DNA of 64,000 bases from Campylobacter sp. RM12651 (GTDB taxonomy: Bacteria; Campylobacterota; Campylobacteria; Campylobacterales; Campylobacteraceae): positions 558,001 through 622,000 of the forward strand of contig NZ_CP059600.1 of assembly GCF_022369475.1 (NCBI RefSeq), given 5' to 3'. The notes beneath the pieces were generated by a model, which was not told the origin of the DNA, did not search any database, and saw nothing but the letters and a program-made list of their open reading frames with translations. Shown one piece after another: positions 1 to 9,409 of the stretch. Each line of letters opens with the position of its first letter. Position 1 is the stretch's first letter. A program made the translations under genes and the position numbers.

Positions 1-1027
1 CCATAGAGCCAAATTCGTCTTTAGAATGTAAGATGATTTCGTGAGCGTCTTCTTTTTCGTGGTTTAGGAAAGAGAAGAATTCGTTAAGTCCTTGGGTGAT
101 TTTTGATAAAGGTTTTAAATAAAAATTAATAATTAAACTTAAAAATCCTATTACTATTATTAAAAATATTAAAAAGCTTATTAAAGTAGCATTTCTAGCA
201 TCATTTACACTATTATTTATTACATCTTCTAAAATAATGGTGCAAATACTAAATCCACTTATATCATTAATAATACAATAAGCTAAGTAATTTTTATTAT
301 CCTTTGTAAAAACAATATGATTTAAATTCTTATTAGTTTTTAGCGTAGATAATTTTTGATTTAGGCTATCAAGCCATTCAGGTTTGCCTAATTCGTTTGC
401 GTTTTCACTAGCTATTATCTCATTATTTTTATCAAGAATTAAAGTGCTAATATCATTATGAGATTTAATTTTTGTAATGGTATCGCTAAAATCATTTATT
501 AGTATATTTCCACCAATTACAGCTACGATTTTATCATTTTTAAACACAGGTGCAAAAATAGTTGTGGCTGATTTTTTGCTTGAGACATCTTGATAAATTG
601 ATGAATTACTAGCCTTTTTTAAAGCTACTGCTTCTTTATACCAAGCTCTAGTTCTACCATCAAAATTAGGGATTAATCTAAAAGTTAAATCAGGTTCAGC
701 CTTATAAACATTTCCATTTGCTAAGCCTATAAATAATCCTTGAAAATCTAAAACCCTATTATCACTACTAATGATTTGCTTGATAAATTCTGGGCTTAAA
801 TCATCAGCATCTTCAAAAGTTTTTGCAATTTTTTCAATTTGCTCAATACGGGTTTTGATATATTCATCAACATAAGCATTTCTTAATTGCAATTCTCCTG
901 CTATTGAAGAATCGTAATTATTTATGATTATATCTTCTGTCTTATTGCTTTGCATATAAGATAAAACTAAAAGTAAAACTACAAATAAACTTGCAGTTGT
1001 TAATGAAATTTTGAAAGAAAGTTTCAT
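1..1027 (-). CDS. Methyl-accepting chemotaxis protein, N-terminal part (cut by window edge)
   Basis: The minus strand is open from an ATG at 1027 to the window edge (342 codons) without a stop. The protein starts with a signal-anchor helix (MKLSFKISLTTASLFVVLL) and continues with a periplasmic dCache-type sensor region, recognisable by GRTRAWYKEAV near the middle. A second membrane helix (LISFLIFLIIVIGFLSL) leads into the start of the cytoplasmic part (HSKDEFGSM), which resembles the post-membrane segment of Campylobacter Tlp receptors. The HAMP and signalling domains lie outside the window. The ribosome site AAAGGA lies 8 nt before the ATG. The ligand cannot be told. A G9 tract lies about 40 nt upstream of the start. 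Confidence 0.88.
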   Translation of the reverse strand, partial: MKLSFKISLTTASLFVVLLLVLSYMQSNKTEDIIINNYDSSIAGELQLRNAYVDEYIKTRIEQIEKIAKTFEDADDLSPEFIKQIISSDNRVLDFQGLFIGLANGNVYKAEPDLTFRLIPNFDGRTRAWYKEAVALKKASNSSIYQDVSSKKSATTIFAPVFKNDKIVAVIGGNILINDFSDTITKIKSHNDISTLILDKNNEIIASENANELGKPEWLDSLNQKLSTLKTNKNLNHIVFTKDNKNYLAYCIINDISGFSICTIILEDVINNSVNDARNATLISFLIFLIIVIGFLSLIINFYLKPLSKITQGLNEFFSFLNHEKEDAHEIILHSKDEFGSM

Positions 1028-1068
1028 TTGGTAATCCTTTTTTTAATTGAAATCGAATACCAATTTTA

Positions 1069-1077
1069 CCCCCCCCC
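1069..1077 (-). repeat. Poly-G tract (G9 on the minus strand) upstream of the chemoreceptor
   Basis: Nine C on the plus strand, G9 on the minus strand, followed at once on the minus strand by TAAAAT, a possible -10 box, and about 41 nt later by the receptor ATG. Tract-length changes would alter promoter geometry rather than reading frame. Poly-G tracts of this size are the standard phase-variation element of Campylobacter. Confidence 0.75.
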
Positions 1078-1266
1078 AACCTTAAATAAAAATAAAATTA
1101 TAAAATAAATTATTAGATGATAAAAATTATTTACATTAATTTAAATTCTTATTTTAAATATCTTAAAAAATACAAAAAAGTTTTTAAGCTTAAAAATTAA
1201 TAAATTTAATAAATCATTAAGCTAAAAAAGAGATAATCAAACTTATTTTTTTTAAAGGACGAAAAG

Positions 1267-1347
1267 ATGAAAATTATAGATTTAATCAAGCACAACAAAT
1301 ATCTTACTATCCGTCATCATCTTCGTCATCTACATAATACTCATTAA
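1267..1347 (+). CDS. Histidine-rich leader peptide (26 aa)
   Basis: A 26-codon reading frame with a good ribosome site (AAGGA at 1255-1259). Its second half reads RHHLRHLHNTH, giving six histidines in 26 residues, five of them in the last ten. It ends 61 nt before the start of the amino-acid ABC permease. This is the design of an attenuation leader peptide, in which stalling at His codons under low charged tRNA-His would switch on the genes behind it. The peptide itself probably has no other function. This implies that the downstream transporter takes up histidine or related basic amino acids. The regulatory role is inferred. Confidence 0.72.
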   Translation: MKIIDLIKHNKYLTIRHHLRHLHNTH

Positions 1348-1367
1348 TTTATAATCGTTTTTTAGTT

Positions 1368-1389
1368 GTGTTTTTACACTTTTTATTAT
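1368..1389 (+). terminator. Possible attenuator hairpin in the transporter leader
   Basis: GTGT (1368-1371) and ACAC (1376-1379) can form a short stem followed by a T-rich run. The overlapping GTTGTG (1365-1370) is exactly complementary to CACAAC at 1291-1296, which encodes His9-Asn10 of the leader peptide, so an alternative pairing could block this hairpin. The stem has only four pairs, so this is a weak candidate. Confidence 0.35.
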
Positions 1390-1408
1390 TTTGTTTAAAG
1401 GAAAAAAA

Positions 1409-2125
1409 TTGAAGAATTTAGAAAATATTTTTAAAGTAATTTTTCCACTTGCAATAGTGATTATTACTACTTATTATTGTTATCCATTTAAAGAACTTAG
1501 CGAAGCAGAGCATTTAGCTTATCTTAAAAGTTATGGCACTACTTTAGGACTTACTTCACTTGGTTTGATTATTGGTCTTACTGGTGGATTTTTATTAGCG
1601 TTTTTATTGGTGCTTAGGAATAGATTTTTAACAATGTTAATCAATGAATATTTAGATTTAATTAGGGGTATGCCATTAATGCTACTTTTAATGATATTTG
1701 CATTTGTGGTTTTTGCTCAAGTTGAAAATGTATTTTTTGTAGCCGTTATTGCTTTAGGACTTAATTCTAGTGCTTATGTTGCAGAGATTATTAGAAGTGG
1801 GATTGAAAGCGTTGATAAAGGTCAAATGGAAGCAGCAAGGTCTATGGGTTTATCGCATTTTCAAGCTATGAAAATGATAGTTTTTCCACAAGCTGTTAAA
1901 AATATCATTCCTGCTTTAGCAAATGAGTTTATATCGTTGTTTAAAGAAACTTCAGTAGTTGCGTTTATAAGCGTTGTTGATTTGACTTTTCAAAGCAAGA
2001 TTTTTCAATCACTTTTATACGACCCTAAGCCTTATATTTTCGCAGGTGTTGTGTATTATGCTAGTGTTAAAGTATTTACTTGTTTTGTAAGATTATTAGA
2101 AATGAGGCTAAAAAGAAATGATTAA
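1409..2125 (+). CDS. Polar amino-acid ABC transporter, permease (HisM/GlnP family)
   Basis: Membrane permease of a polar amino-acid importer. After a first helix near residues 8-22 it carries the family core with the EAA loop (EAARSMGLSHFQAMKMIVFPQA) that contacts the ATPase. TTG at 1409 is chosen as start because AAAGGA at 1397-1402 is correctly placed for it; the in-frame TTG at 1391 lies upstream of that site and has none of its own. It overlaps the ATPase gene by 8 nt. Only one permease gene is present, so it probably works as a homodimer. The His-rich leader upstream suggests histidine or a basic amino acid as substrate. Confidence 0.88.
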   Translation: MKNLENIFKVIFPLAIVIITTYYCYPFKELSEAEHLAYLKSYGTTLGLTSLGLIIGLTGGFLLAFLLVLRNRFLTMLINEYLDLIRGMPLMLLLMIFAFVVFAQVENVFFVAVIALGLNSSAYVAEIIRSGIESVDKGQMEAARSMGLSHFQAMKMIVFPQAVKNIIPALANEFISLFKETSVVAFISVVDLTFQSKIFQSLLYDPKPYIFAGVVYYASVKVFTCFVRLLEMRLKRND

Positions 2126-2852
2126 GATATCTAATTTATGCAAAAATTACGGGAATTTAGAAGTATTAAAAGATATTAGTGTAGAGATTAATAAAGGCGA
2201 TATTATTGCTATTATTGGACCTAGTGGCGGTGGAAAAAGCACATTTTTAAGATGTTTAAATAAACTTGAAGTTGCAAGTAGTGGAGAGATTTTAATCAAT
2301 AATGAAAATATCTTAGATGAAAAAATTGATATTAATAAGCACAGACAAAAAGTATCAATGGTATTTCAACATTTTAATCTATTTGCAAATAAAAATGTAT
2401 TGGATAATTTGATTTTAGCCCCTGTTAGTTTAAATATTTTAAGCAAAGATGAAGCTATTAAAAAAGCTAGAAATCTTTTAGCTAAAGTTGGTTTAGCTGA
2501 TAAAGAAGAGTTCTTTCCACACAAATTAAGCGGCGGTCAAAAACAAAGAATAGCAATAGCAAGAAGCCTTATGATGGAGCCTGAAGTTATATTATTTGAT
2601 GAGCCAACTAGTGCGCTTGACCCTGAAATGGTAGGAGAAGTTTTAGGACTTATTAAAGAAATAGCAAGTGGAGATAATGCTCCTATTATGATATTAGTAA
2701 CTCACGAAATGGGTTTTGCAAAAAATGTAGCTAATAGAGTATTTTTTATGGAAAGTGGCAAAATAGCAGTAGATGATACACCACAAGTTGTATTTAACTC
2801 TAGCACAAATGCTAGATTAAATGAGTTTTTAAACAAAGTTTTAAACCATTAG
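2118..2852 (+). CDS. Polar amino-acid ABC transporter, ATP-binding protein (GlnQ/HisP family)
   Basis: Cytoplasmic ATPase that drives the importer. All motifs are present: Walker A GPSGGGKST (about residues 34-42), Q-loop in VFQHFNLF, signature LSGGQKQR, Walker B VILFDEP followed by the D-loop SALDPE, and the switch histidine in VTHEMGF. Its 244 residues are normal for the family. The start overlaps the permease end by 8 nt and the first binding-protein gene begins 8 nt after its stop, so the genes are co-transcribed. Confidence 0.92.
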   Translation: MIKISNLCKNYGNLEVLKDISVEINKGDIIAIIGPSGGGKSTFLRCLNKLEVASSGEILINNENILDEKIDINKHRQKVSMVFQHFNLFANKNVLDNLILAPVSLNILSKDEAIKKARNLLAKVGLADKEEFFPHKLSGGQKQRIAIARSLMMEPEVILFDEPTSALDPEMVGEVLGLIKEIASGDNAPIMILVTHEMGFAKNVANRVFFMESGKIAVDDTPQVVFNSSTNARLNEFLNKVLNH

Positions 2853-2860
2853 GATTAGAT

Positions 2861-3565
2861 ATGAAAAAGATTTTTTTAGCTTTATTTATAACTTTATTTG
2901 CTTATGCAAATGAAGTTGTTAAGGTTGGTATTTCGGCAAATTACGCTCCATTTGATATGATGGTTGATGGTAAATTGAGTGGTTTTGATGTTGATTTGGT
3001 AAATGAGATTTCAAAGGTTGCTAATCTTAAGATTGAATTTGTTAATATGAGTTTTGATGGGCTTATTCCATCTTTAGTAGCTGGTAAAATCAATATGATA
3101 GCTTCAGGAATGAGTATTAGCGAAAGAAGAATGAAGAATTGTGATTTTTCTAATCCTTATTTTTTTGGAAAAACTATGTATCTTAAAAGAAAGGGCGATA
3201 TTTTCACTACAAAAGAAGATTTAAAAGGTGTTAAAACAGGAGTGAAACTTGGCACAATTCAAGAAAATACTGCAAGAAAGCTAGGTGCTAATGTGATTTT
3301 ACACGAAGATTCAGCAGTGGTTGTTATGAGCCTTGTGAATAAGCAAATAGATGCGGTTGTTTTTGATTCTTTTGTGGCTAAGAAATTTATGGCAAAAAAT
3401 CCTGAAATTGAGAGTTTTTATGAAGAAAATGACGGGGCTTTAGGTTTTGCATTTGCATTTGCAAAGGATAAAAATAAAGACTTAATTGATATAATCAATA
3501 AAGCCCTTGAAGAAGTAAAAGCAAGTGGTAAGTATGATGAGCTTATCAAAAAATACGGGCTATAA
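2861..3565 (+). CDS. Amino-acid ABC transporter substrate-binding protein 1
   Basis: Periplasmic family-3 solute-binding protein with a signal peptide ending around FAYA. The fold signature GFDVDLVNEI is near residue 40, and the ligand-contact region ASGMSISERR and the hinge strand KLGTIQEN are present. It is clearly paralogous to the next gene, with the same length and motif order (NYAPFDMMVDGKLSGFD versus [17 protein letters not shown]). It sits directly behind the ATPase, so it is the primary receptor of this importer. Specificity cannot be read from the sequence. The leader peptide points to histidine or a basic amino acid. Confidence 0.88.
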   Translation: MKKIFLALFITLFAYANEVVKVGISANYAPFDMMVDGKLSGFDVDLVNEISKVANLKIEFVNMSFDGLIPSLVAGKINMIASGMSISERRMKNCDFSNPYFFGKTMYLKRKGDIFTTKEDLKGVKTGVKLGTIQENTARKLGANVILHEDSAVVVMSLVNKQIDAVVFDSFVAKKFMAKNPEIESFYEENDGALGFAFAFAKDKNKDLIDIINKALEEVKASGKYDELIKKYGL

Positions 3566-3574
3566 GGAGTAGTT

Positions 3575-4294
3575 ATGAAAAAGTTTTTATTAGTAGTGTT
3601 TGCACTGATTTTTAGTGCTTGTTTATATGCAAATGACAAGGTTTATAAAGTTGGGATTTCTCCTGATTATCCTCCATTTGATATGTTAGTTGATGATAAG
3701 ATTAGTGGTTTTGATGCTGAATTATTTGATAATTTAGCAAAAATTGCTGGTATAAAATATGAATTTAAAGCTATGAGTTTTGATGGACTTATTGCAGCAC
3801 TTAAAGCAGGTAAGATTGATGCTATTATGAGTGCTATGAGTTCAAGCGAACAAAGAAAAAAAGCTTGTGATTTTAGCAATGTTTATTATAAAGCTAAGAC
3901 AATTTATCTAAAGCATAAAGATAGTAGTATCGCAACTAAAGATGATATAAAAGGTAAAAAAGTAGGAGTGCAATTAGGCACGGTTCAAGAAGCAGCAGTA
4001 AAACAAGTAGGTGCGTTAGTGCAACCTAATGAAAATCCTGTTGTTTTAGTAATGGCTTTAAATGATAAAAAATTAGATGCTTTAGCATTTGATGCACTTG
4101 TAGCAAGAGAATATTTAGCAAAATATCCTAATTTAGCTGAATTTTATAATGAAGATGATGGCACAGAAGGATTTTCTATAGCGTTTAGCAAAAATGAAAA
4201 TGTAGAGCTAAGAGAGAAATTAAATAAAGCTTTAGAAGAATTTATAAAAACTAGCGAATATGAAGCTTTACTTAAAAAATACAATATAAATTAA
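3575..4294 (+). CDS. Amino-acid ABC transporter substrate-binding protein 2 (tandem paralogue)
   Basis: Second periplasmic family-3 binding protein, product of a tandem duplication of the preceding gene (9 nt gap). It has a signal peptide ending CLYA-ND; the cysteine lacks a good lipobox, so ordinary cleavage is more likely than lipidation. Motifs [20 protein letters not shown] and QLGTVQEA match those of the first copy, but residues lining the pocket differ (SAMSSSEQR versus ASGMSISERR). Two receptors sharing one membrane complex, as for HisJ and LAO protein in enteric bacteria, would widen the substrate range. Confidence 0.87.
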   Translation: MKKFLLVVFALIFSACLYANDKVYKVGISPDYPPFDMLVDDKISGFDAELFDNLAKIAGIKYEFKAMSFDGLIAALKAGKIDAIMSAMSSSEQRKKACDFSNVYYKAKTIYLKHKDSSIATKDDIKGKKVGVQLGTVQEAAVKQVGALVQPNENPVVLVMALNDKKLDALAFDALVAREYLAKYPNLAEFYNEDDGTEGFSIAFSKNENVELREKLNKALEEFIKTSEYEALLKKYNIN

Positions 4295-4295
4295 T

Positions 4296-5375
4296 ATGAG
4301 AAGTGATTTTTTTAAGCCTAGATTTAAAACTAGGCAAATTAGTGTAGGCGGGGTTAAAATCGGTGGTGATGCTCCAATTAGCGTTCAATCAATGCTATTT
4401 ACAAAAACTCAAGATATTAATGGATGTTTAGAACAATTAATTGAGTTAAAATTAGCAGGTGCTGATATAGTAAGAGTTGCGTGTTTGGATATAAAAGATG
4501 CAAGGGCTTTAGCAGAACTTAAAAAGCAAAGCCCACTGCCGCTAATTGTAGATATTCATTTTAATCACAAATTAGCTTTATATTGTGCTGAATTTATAGA
4601 TGGGATTAGAATAAATCCAGGAAATATCGGTGGCAAAGAAAATATAAAAGAAGTAGTAAATGCTTGTAAGCAAAGAAATATTCCTATAAGAATTGGTGTA
4701 AATCACGGAAGTATTGAAAAGCAATTTGAAAACAAATACGGCAGAAGTGTAAAAGCCTTGCTTGAGAGTGCTGTTTATAATATTAAATTACTTGAAGATT
4801 TTGATTTTAGGGATATTAAAATAAGCATTAAAACTTCAGACGCACAAAGCACAATAGAAAGTTATACGAGATTAAGAGAATTGTGTGATTATCCGTTTCA
4901 TTTAGGAGTAACTGAAGCAGGAACTAAGTTTCATAGCACAATAAAAAGCTCAATTGCTATAGGTCAGTTATTATTAAATGGCATAGGCGATACTATTCGT
5001 GTTTCTATGACAGGAGAGCTTAGCGAAGAAATAAGAGTCGCTAAAGCGATTTTGCAAGATAGCGGAGTGCAAAAAAGCGGTATAAATATAATCTCTTGTC
5101 CAACCTGTGGAAGAATTCAAAGCGATTTGTTAAGTGCTGTTAAAGTGGTTGAAGAAAAGACAAAACACATTAAAGCACCATTAAATATAAGCGTAATGGG
5201 TTGTGTTGTAAATGCTTTAGGAGAAGCTAAAGGAGCTGATGTAGCGATTGCATTTGGCAAAAATGAAGGCTTAGTAATAAGACACGGCGAAGTGGTTGCA
5301 AAATGCAAATATGATACTTTAGTAGATAAATTTTTAGATGAAGTATTAGACGAAGCAAAACTTCACGAAGAATAG
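4296..5375 (+). CDS. ispG: 4-hydroxy-3-methylbut-2-enyl diphosphate synthase
   Basis: IspG (GcpE) carries out the penultimate step of the MEP isoprenoid pathway with a 4Fe-4S cluster. The N-terminal TIM barrel begins [18 protein letters not shown]. The C-terminal cluster domain has SCPTCGR and [11 protein letters not shown], giving the three cysteine ligands. The 359 residues are full length. The ATG follows the previous stop by one base, so it may be co-transcribed with the transporter genes. A strong hairpin overlaps its stop codon. Confidence 0.95.
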   Translation: MRSDFFKPRFKTRQISVGGVKIGGDAPISVQSMLFTKTQDINGCLEQLIELKLAGADIVRVACLDIKDARALAELKKQSPLPLIVDIHFNHKLALYCAEFIDGIRINPGNIGGKENIKEVVNACKQRNIPIRIGVNHGSIEKQFENKYGRSVKALLESAVYNIKLLEDFDFRDIKISIKTSDAQSTIESYTRLRELCDYPFHLGVTEAGTKFHSTIKSSIAIGQLLLNGIGDTIRVSMTGELSEEIRVAKAILQDSGVQKSGINIISCPTCGRIQSDLLSAVKVVEEKTKHIKAPLNISVMGCVVNALGEAKGADVAIAFGKNEGLVIRHGEVVAKCKYDTLVDKFLDEVLDEAKLHEE

Positions 5376-5404
5376 AATTTGAAATTCCTATTTCAAATTC
5401 TTAT
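5375..5404 (+). terminator. Rho-independent terminator after ispG
   Basis: Perfect 11-bp inverted repeat (5375-5385 with 5390-5400, loop TCCT) starting in the stop codon and followed by TTATTTT. Its right arm overlaps the left arm of a second, longer hairpin before dnaB. Confidence 0.75.
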
Positions 5405-5445
5405 TTTAATTTCTTTAATTTTTACGAGAGATTAAAATAAGAATT
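5396..5445 (+). promoter_or_regulatory. 15-bp inverted repeat in the dnaB leader, exclusive with the ispG terminator
   Basis: AATTCTTATTTTAAT at 5396-5410 is perfectly repeated in inverse at 5431-5445, directly before the dnaB ribosome site AAGGA (5446-5450). Because 5396-5400 belongs to both hairpins, only one can form at a time. This could be a simple 5' UTR structure or an anti-terminator controlling read-through into dnaB. Confidence 0.5.
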
Positions 5446-5456
5446 AAGGAAGAATT

Positions 5457-6776
5457 ATGAGTAAGTATTTTGATATTGAATTAGAGCAAAGTATTTTATT
5501 AGCTTGTATAGAAAATAATGAAAATATAGATATAGCCGCAAGTATTATTAAGCCAAGTGATTTTTCATATAGATTACACGCTGATATATTTGAGTTTGTA
5601 TTAAACAAAAGAAGACTTAGAGAGAGTGTGGATTTAAAATTAGTAAAAATCTCTTTTGCAAGTGCAAAGGATAGTTTTTGGACTGCACTTGAGCAGCAAA
5701 ATTCTTTCATAGAAGTTGATGAATATTCAAAAATGTTAAGGAATTTAAGTGTAAAAGACCAGCTTAATTCTTTAATGAATACAAGCACACAAGAGCTAAG
5801 CAGTGTGCAAGATAGTATTGATTATACGCATAATTTAAATGCTAAGATTTATTCTTTAGTATCAGGCGTTAGTGATAATACTTTAAAAAGCTCAAGAACT
5901 GCTGTTAATGAGTTTTATGAAGAATTAAATAGAGTTAGCAAGATAATTGATAAAGATGTAATCGGGGTTGATACAGGTTTTTCTTTGTTAAATCATTATA
6001 CAAAGGGCTTTAAAGCAGGGGAGTTAATAATTCTTGCAGCTCGTCCTGGTATGGGTAAAACTACATTTGCTTTAAATATTTTATTAAATGCACTTAAAAA
6101 AGATGTTGGAGTGGTGTTTTATAGTCTTGAAACAGAAGCTTATAAGATAATGGCTAAATTAATAGCACAAGATACAGGAATAGGTTTGCAAAATATCTTA
6201 ACAGGAGATAGATTAACAGAAGATGAGATAAATAATATGCAAATGAGTGCGAATATGCTTAGTGAAAAGACTTTATATATTTATGATAAGGGTAATTTAA
6301 ATATAGAATTTCTTCGCTCATCTTTAAGAAGATTAAAAGAAGAGCATAACAATATAGGTTTATGTGTATTAGACTATATTCAGCTTATGAACTCACTAAA
6401 TACAAGGGCTGATAGACATATTCAAGTAAGTGAGATTAGTAGGGGGTTAAAATTACTTGCATTAGAATTAAAAATCCCTATTTTAGCACTTTCTCAAGTT
6501 AATCGTTCGGTAGATTCTAGGATGAATAAAAAACTTATGCTCTCAGACATTCGTGAGAGTGGTAGTATAGAACAAGATGCTGATTTGATATTATTTATTA
6601 ATAAAGCTGATGATGATCCGACTATTTTAGCAGAACGCCACGCTATACTTGATATTGCTAAGAATAGAAGTGGGGAATTAAAAGAAATTCATTTTGATTT
6701 TAAAGCTTCTAAAGCGAAATTTTTACAACTTGAGTTTAGAAAAGACAACGAACCAAGCGAGACTGAAGAATTTTAA
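5457..6776 (+). CDS. dnaB: Replicative DNA helicase DnaB
   Basis: Hexameric helicase that unwinds DNA at the replication fork. The N-terminal domain (about residues 1-110) has the usual start LEQSILLACIEN. A linker follows, then the RecA-like motor with Walker A ARPGMGKTT (near residue 195), Walker B LCVLDYIQLM, and SQVNRSVDSR and DIRESGSIEQDAD further on. The 439 residues are slightly short but complete. The ribosome site AAGGA lies just behind a long inverted repeat. It converges with the Sel1 gene, and the two share a hairpin at their stop codons. Confidence 0.95.
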   Translation: MSKYFDIELEQSILLACIENNENIDIAASIIKPSDFSYRLHADIFEFVLNKRRLRESVDLKLVKISFASAKDSFWTALEQQNSFIEVDEYSKMLRNLSVKDQLNSLMNTSTQELSSVQDSIDYTHNLNAKIYSLVSGVSDNTLKSSRTAVNEFYEELNRVSKIIDKDVIGVDTGFSLLNHYTKGFKAGELIILAARPGMGKTTFALNILLNALKKDVGVVFYSLETEAYKIMAKLIAQDTGIGLQNILTGDRLTEDEINNMQMSANMLSEKTLYIYDKGNLNIEFLRSSLRRLKEEHNNIGLCVLDYIQLMNSLNTRADRHIQVSEISRGLKLLALELKIPILALSQVNRSVDSRMNKKLMLSDIRESGSIEQDADLILFINKADDDPTILAERHAILDIAKNRSGELKEIHFDFKASKAKFLQLEFRKDNEPSETEEF

Positions 6777-6799
6777 TTTAGGAAATAAATTCCTAAATT
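6775..6799. terminator. Bidirectional terminator between dnaB and the Sel1 gene
   Basis: Inverted repeat AATTTAGGAA (6775-6784) and TTCCTAAATT (6790-6799), loop ATAAA, overlapping both stop codons of the converging genes. Confidence 0.65.
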
Positions 6800-7574
6800 A
6801 TTCAAGTATTTTTAGGTTTTCACAAGCTATATTGTTTCCTAAATCACAAGATTTTTTATAATACAATTTAGCCATATTTTTATCTTTTTTATGATACATA
6901 ACGCCTAAATTATTGCATGCGTATGCGTCTTTATTATCGCAAGATTGATTCCACAAACTAGCTACTTTATCATAATCTTTTAATTCATAATATACATTAC
7001 CTAAATTATAACAAGCATTATAATCTTTAGCAGAGCAAGCAATTGATAGATATTTAATAGCTAAATTATTATTTTTTTCATTAGCATATAAATTGCCTAA
7101 GCCATAACAAGCTGGGATTAAATTATCATCACAAGCTTTTTTTAGATATATTTTTGCATTATCAAATTCTTGATTTTTCTTAAATAATATTCCTAAATTA
7201 TAGCAAGCGTCTTTATAGCTATTTTCACAAGCTCTTGCTAAATATTCTTTTGATTTATTAAAATCTTGAGTATTAATCCCTGCATAAAAGCAAGCTTCAT
7301 AATTTCCATTATCGCAAGATTTTTCATAATATTTACTTGCTTTATCTTTTTCGTTATTTTTACTATAAATTACCCCTAAATTGTAGCAAGCATTATAAAT
7401 ATCGCCATCACAAGCTAGGGTAAAATGTCTTATAGCAAGACCTAAATTATCTTGATTATATTCAACTACACCTTGATTATAACAAGCAGCAGGAATTTTG
7501 CTATTTTCACAATCACTTAAATAATCAGCCATTGATACTAAACTCATACTAATTAAAAATAATATCTTTTTCAT
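6798..7574 (-). CDS. Cysteine-rich Sel1-repeat protein (Hcp-like), exported
   Basis: A signal peptide ([16 protein letters not shown]) is followed by about seven 34-36-residue Sel1-like repeats, each with the pattern ACYNLG...A..Y..K.C. Two cysteines lie at fixed positions in each repeat, as in the disulphide-bridged Hcp proteins of Helicobacter. Such proteins are periplasmic or secreted scaffolds, and some Hcp proteins bind penicillin or act on host cells. The 258 residues are typical. Its start overlaps the stop of the chemoreceptor upstream by 4 nt, so the two are co-translated. The exact role is unknown. Confidence 0.85.
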   Translation of the reverse strand: MKKILFLISMSLVSMADYLSDCENSKIPAACYNQGVVEYNQDNLGLAIRHFTLACDGDIYNACYNLGVIYSKNNEKDKASKYYEKSCDNGNYEACFYAGINTQDFNKSKEYLARACENSYKDACYNLGILFKKNQEFDNAKIYLKKACDDNLIPACYGLGNLYANEKNNNLAIKYLSIACSAKDYNACYNLGNVYYELKDYDKVASLWNQSCDNKDAYACNNLGVMYHKKDKNMAKLYYKKSCDLGNNIACENLKILE

Positions 7575-9250
7575 GTTCTAAACTCTTGTAATTTTTTATT
7601 TAGCTCTTCAGTCATTTCACTAAGGTGATTTGCTGCACCAGCTATTTCTTCAACGCTTCTTGCGTTTTCGTTCGTTATTGTATTCATATTGTTTAAATTA
7701 TTTAGAATTTCTTCCATATCTTTACTTGTATTTATATAATCATTCACGGTTTTTTCACTTGAGCTAATAGCTTCTGCTACGCTATTTTTCATAATACTCA
7801 TATTATCTTTAGTAGAATTTGCAATATTACTTAAATCTTGCATTTGGTTTGAGTTAATACTCATTTGCTCACTTGCGTCTTTTATGCCTTGAACTATAAT
7901 GCTTATAGTAGCATTTACCTCGCTAAGACTTCTTTGTGTTCTTTCAGCTAGGCTTCTTACTTCATCAGCTACTACGGCAAATCCACGACCTTGCTCTCCT
8001 GCACGTGCAGCTTCAATAGCAGCATTTAATGCAAGAAGATTTGTTTGGTCTGCAATTTCGTTAATGATTTCTAATACTGATTTTACATTATCAGCATCTG
8101 TGCTAAGCTTTTCTATCTTCATAGCAAGTTCGCTTTCAATACTTGCACTATGTATGATTTTATTACTTAATATATTAATTTCTTTATTTGAAGTTTCTAT
8201 CATACTTAATGCTTCATCTAATTTTATAGTAGCGTCCTTAGCCTTTTGAACTCCTATTTCCAAGCTTTCTTTGGTATTTTGTCCTTTTTTAGCTATTTGA
8301 TTTACTATTTCACTGCCTTCTTCAGCGCGTTTTCCTGTTTGAAGACTAGTATTGCCTAATTCACTTGCTATTGAAGCATTTTCGTTAGAAATATTTTTAG
8401 CTTGTTTGATTAAAATTCTTATTTTTTCTAAAAATTCATTAATAGCACTTGAAGCGTGAGCTATTTCATCATTTCCTTTCACTTCTAATTTATTAGTTAA
8501 ATCCCCATCTCCACTGCTTAAATCTCTTGCTTTAATCTCTAATATTTTTAAAGGTTTTGATATAAATAAAGTTGCAAAAATATATGCAATAAGCATTAAA
8601 ACTATGAAAATAATTGCACTAATAATTATAAATTTTATTAATTCTTTAAATTGTTCTTCGCCTAATTCTTTTGCGTTTTTATCTAAAAATGTATAAACAC
8701 TATCTAAATCAACTGCAGTGCTAAATATCAAGCCACTAGCTTTATCTTGCAATGAATATGCTAAGAATTTCTTAGTAGTTTTATCTTTATATTTAAACTC
8801 ATATTCGCTAAATCCACCACCATTTTTTCCAGCATTGATTATATCTTGTATGAAAGCTTTATTATTGGTATCAACTGAATTAATTTTATTAGTTCCAATC
8901 CAATCTTTTAGTGTGTGATACACAACTAAACCATCTTCTTGAAATACTAAAAATCCTTTAGTATTGTTATCGTATCTTACTTCATCTAATTTGTTTTTTA
9001 ATATGTCATTAAATTCTTTTAATTTGTTTTGATTTTCTAAATCTTTATATGTTGTTTTTGTATATTGAACCATACTTTCTACTAAAGTTTTTACTTGTTC
9101 TTTTCTAAGATATATGCTTTCGTTTTCAATTTCAGTTAGCATTTTGTTTTCTAACTTATCAAACATTAAACTAGAATTAAAGCTAAGTGATACTACTAAT
9201 AGCAATAATGAACAAAATACCAATATACTAATCTTAAGTGAAATTTTCAT
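7571..9250 (-). CDS. Methyl-accepting chemotaxis protein with single-Cache sensor
   Basis: Complete 559-residue chemoreceptor. It has a signal-anchor helix (residues 7-26), a periplasmic sensor with the sCache_2 feature [10 protein letters not shown], a second membrane helix near 205-232, a HAMP domain ([20 protein letters not shown]) and a signalling domain whose tip reads [21 protein letters not shown]. It passes ligand signals to CheW/CheA. The ligand is unknown, but sCache_2 receptors of this group often sense small carboxylates. The downstream Sel1 gene overlaps its end. Confidence 0.93.
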   Translation of the reverse strand: MKISLKISILVFCSLLLLVVSLSFNSSLMFDKLENKMLTEIENESIYLRKEQVKTLVESMVQYTKTTYKDLENQNKLKEFNDILKNKLDEVRYDNNTKGFLVFQEDGLVVYHTLKDWIGTNKINSVDTNNKAFIQDIINAGKNGGGFSEYEFKYKDKTTKKFLAYSLQDKASGLIFSTAVDLDSVYTFLDKNAKELGEEQFKELIKFIIISAIIFIVLMLIAYIFATLFISKPLKILEIKARDLSSGDGDLTNKLEVKGNDEIAHASSAINEFLEKIRILIKQAKNISNENASIASELGNTSLQTGKRAEEGSEIVNQIAKKGQNTKESLEIGVQKAKDATIKLDEALSMIETSNKEINILSNKIIHSASIESELAMKIEKLSTDADNVKSVLEIINEIADQTNLLALNAAIEAARAGEQGRGFAVVADEVRSLAERTQRSLSEVNATISIIVQGIKDASEQMSINSNQMQDLSNIANSTKDNMSIMKNSVAEAISSSEKTVNDYINTSKDMEEILNNLNNMNTITNENARSVEEIAGAANHLSEMTEELNKKLQEFRT

Positions 9251-9409
9251 TCTAAATCCTTTTAATTTTTTGTAAATAATAAATATATTAGATAAATTTT
9301 TATTAATTAAATTTTATTTTTTTTACATTTTTCATTCTTTTTAATTTGTATTAATTATTAAATAAGCAAAATTTGATTAAATCCTAAGAAAAAACCTAAT
9401 GGAGGCAGT

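Noticed and set aside
1391-1408. Upstream TTG start of the ABC permease
   Set aside because: The ribosome site AAAGGA lies inside this extension and is correctly spaced only for the TTG at 1409.
7899-8249. Plus-strand reading frame opposite the chemoreceptor signalling domain
   Set aside because: It mirrors the conserved MCP tip; a similar antisense frame is seen at 20786-20986 opposite the other receptor. No ribosome site or independent protein pattern.
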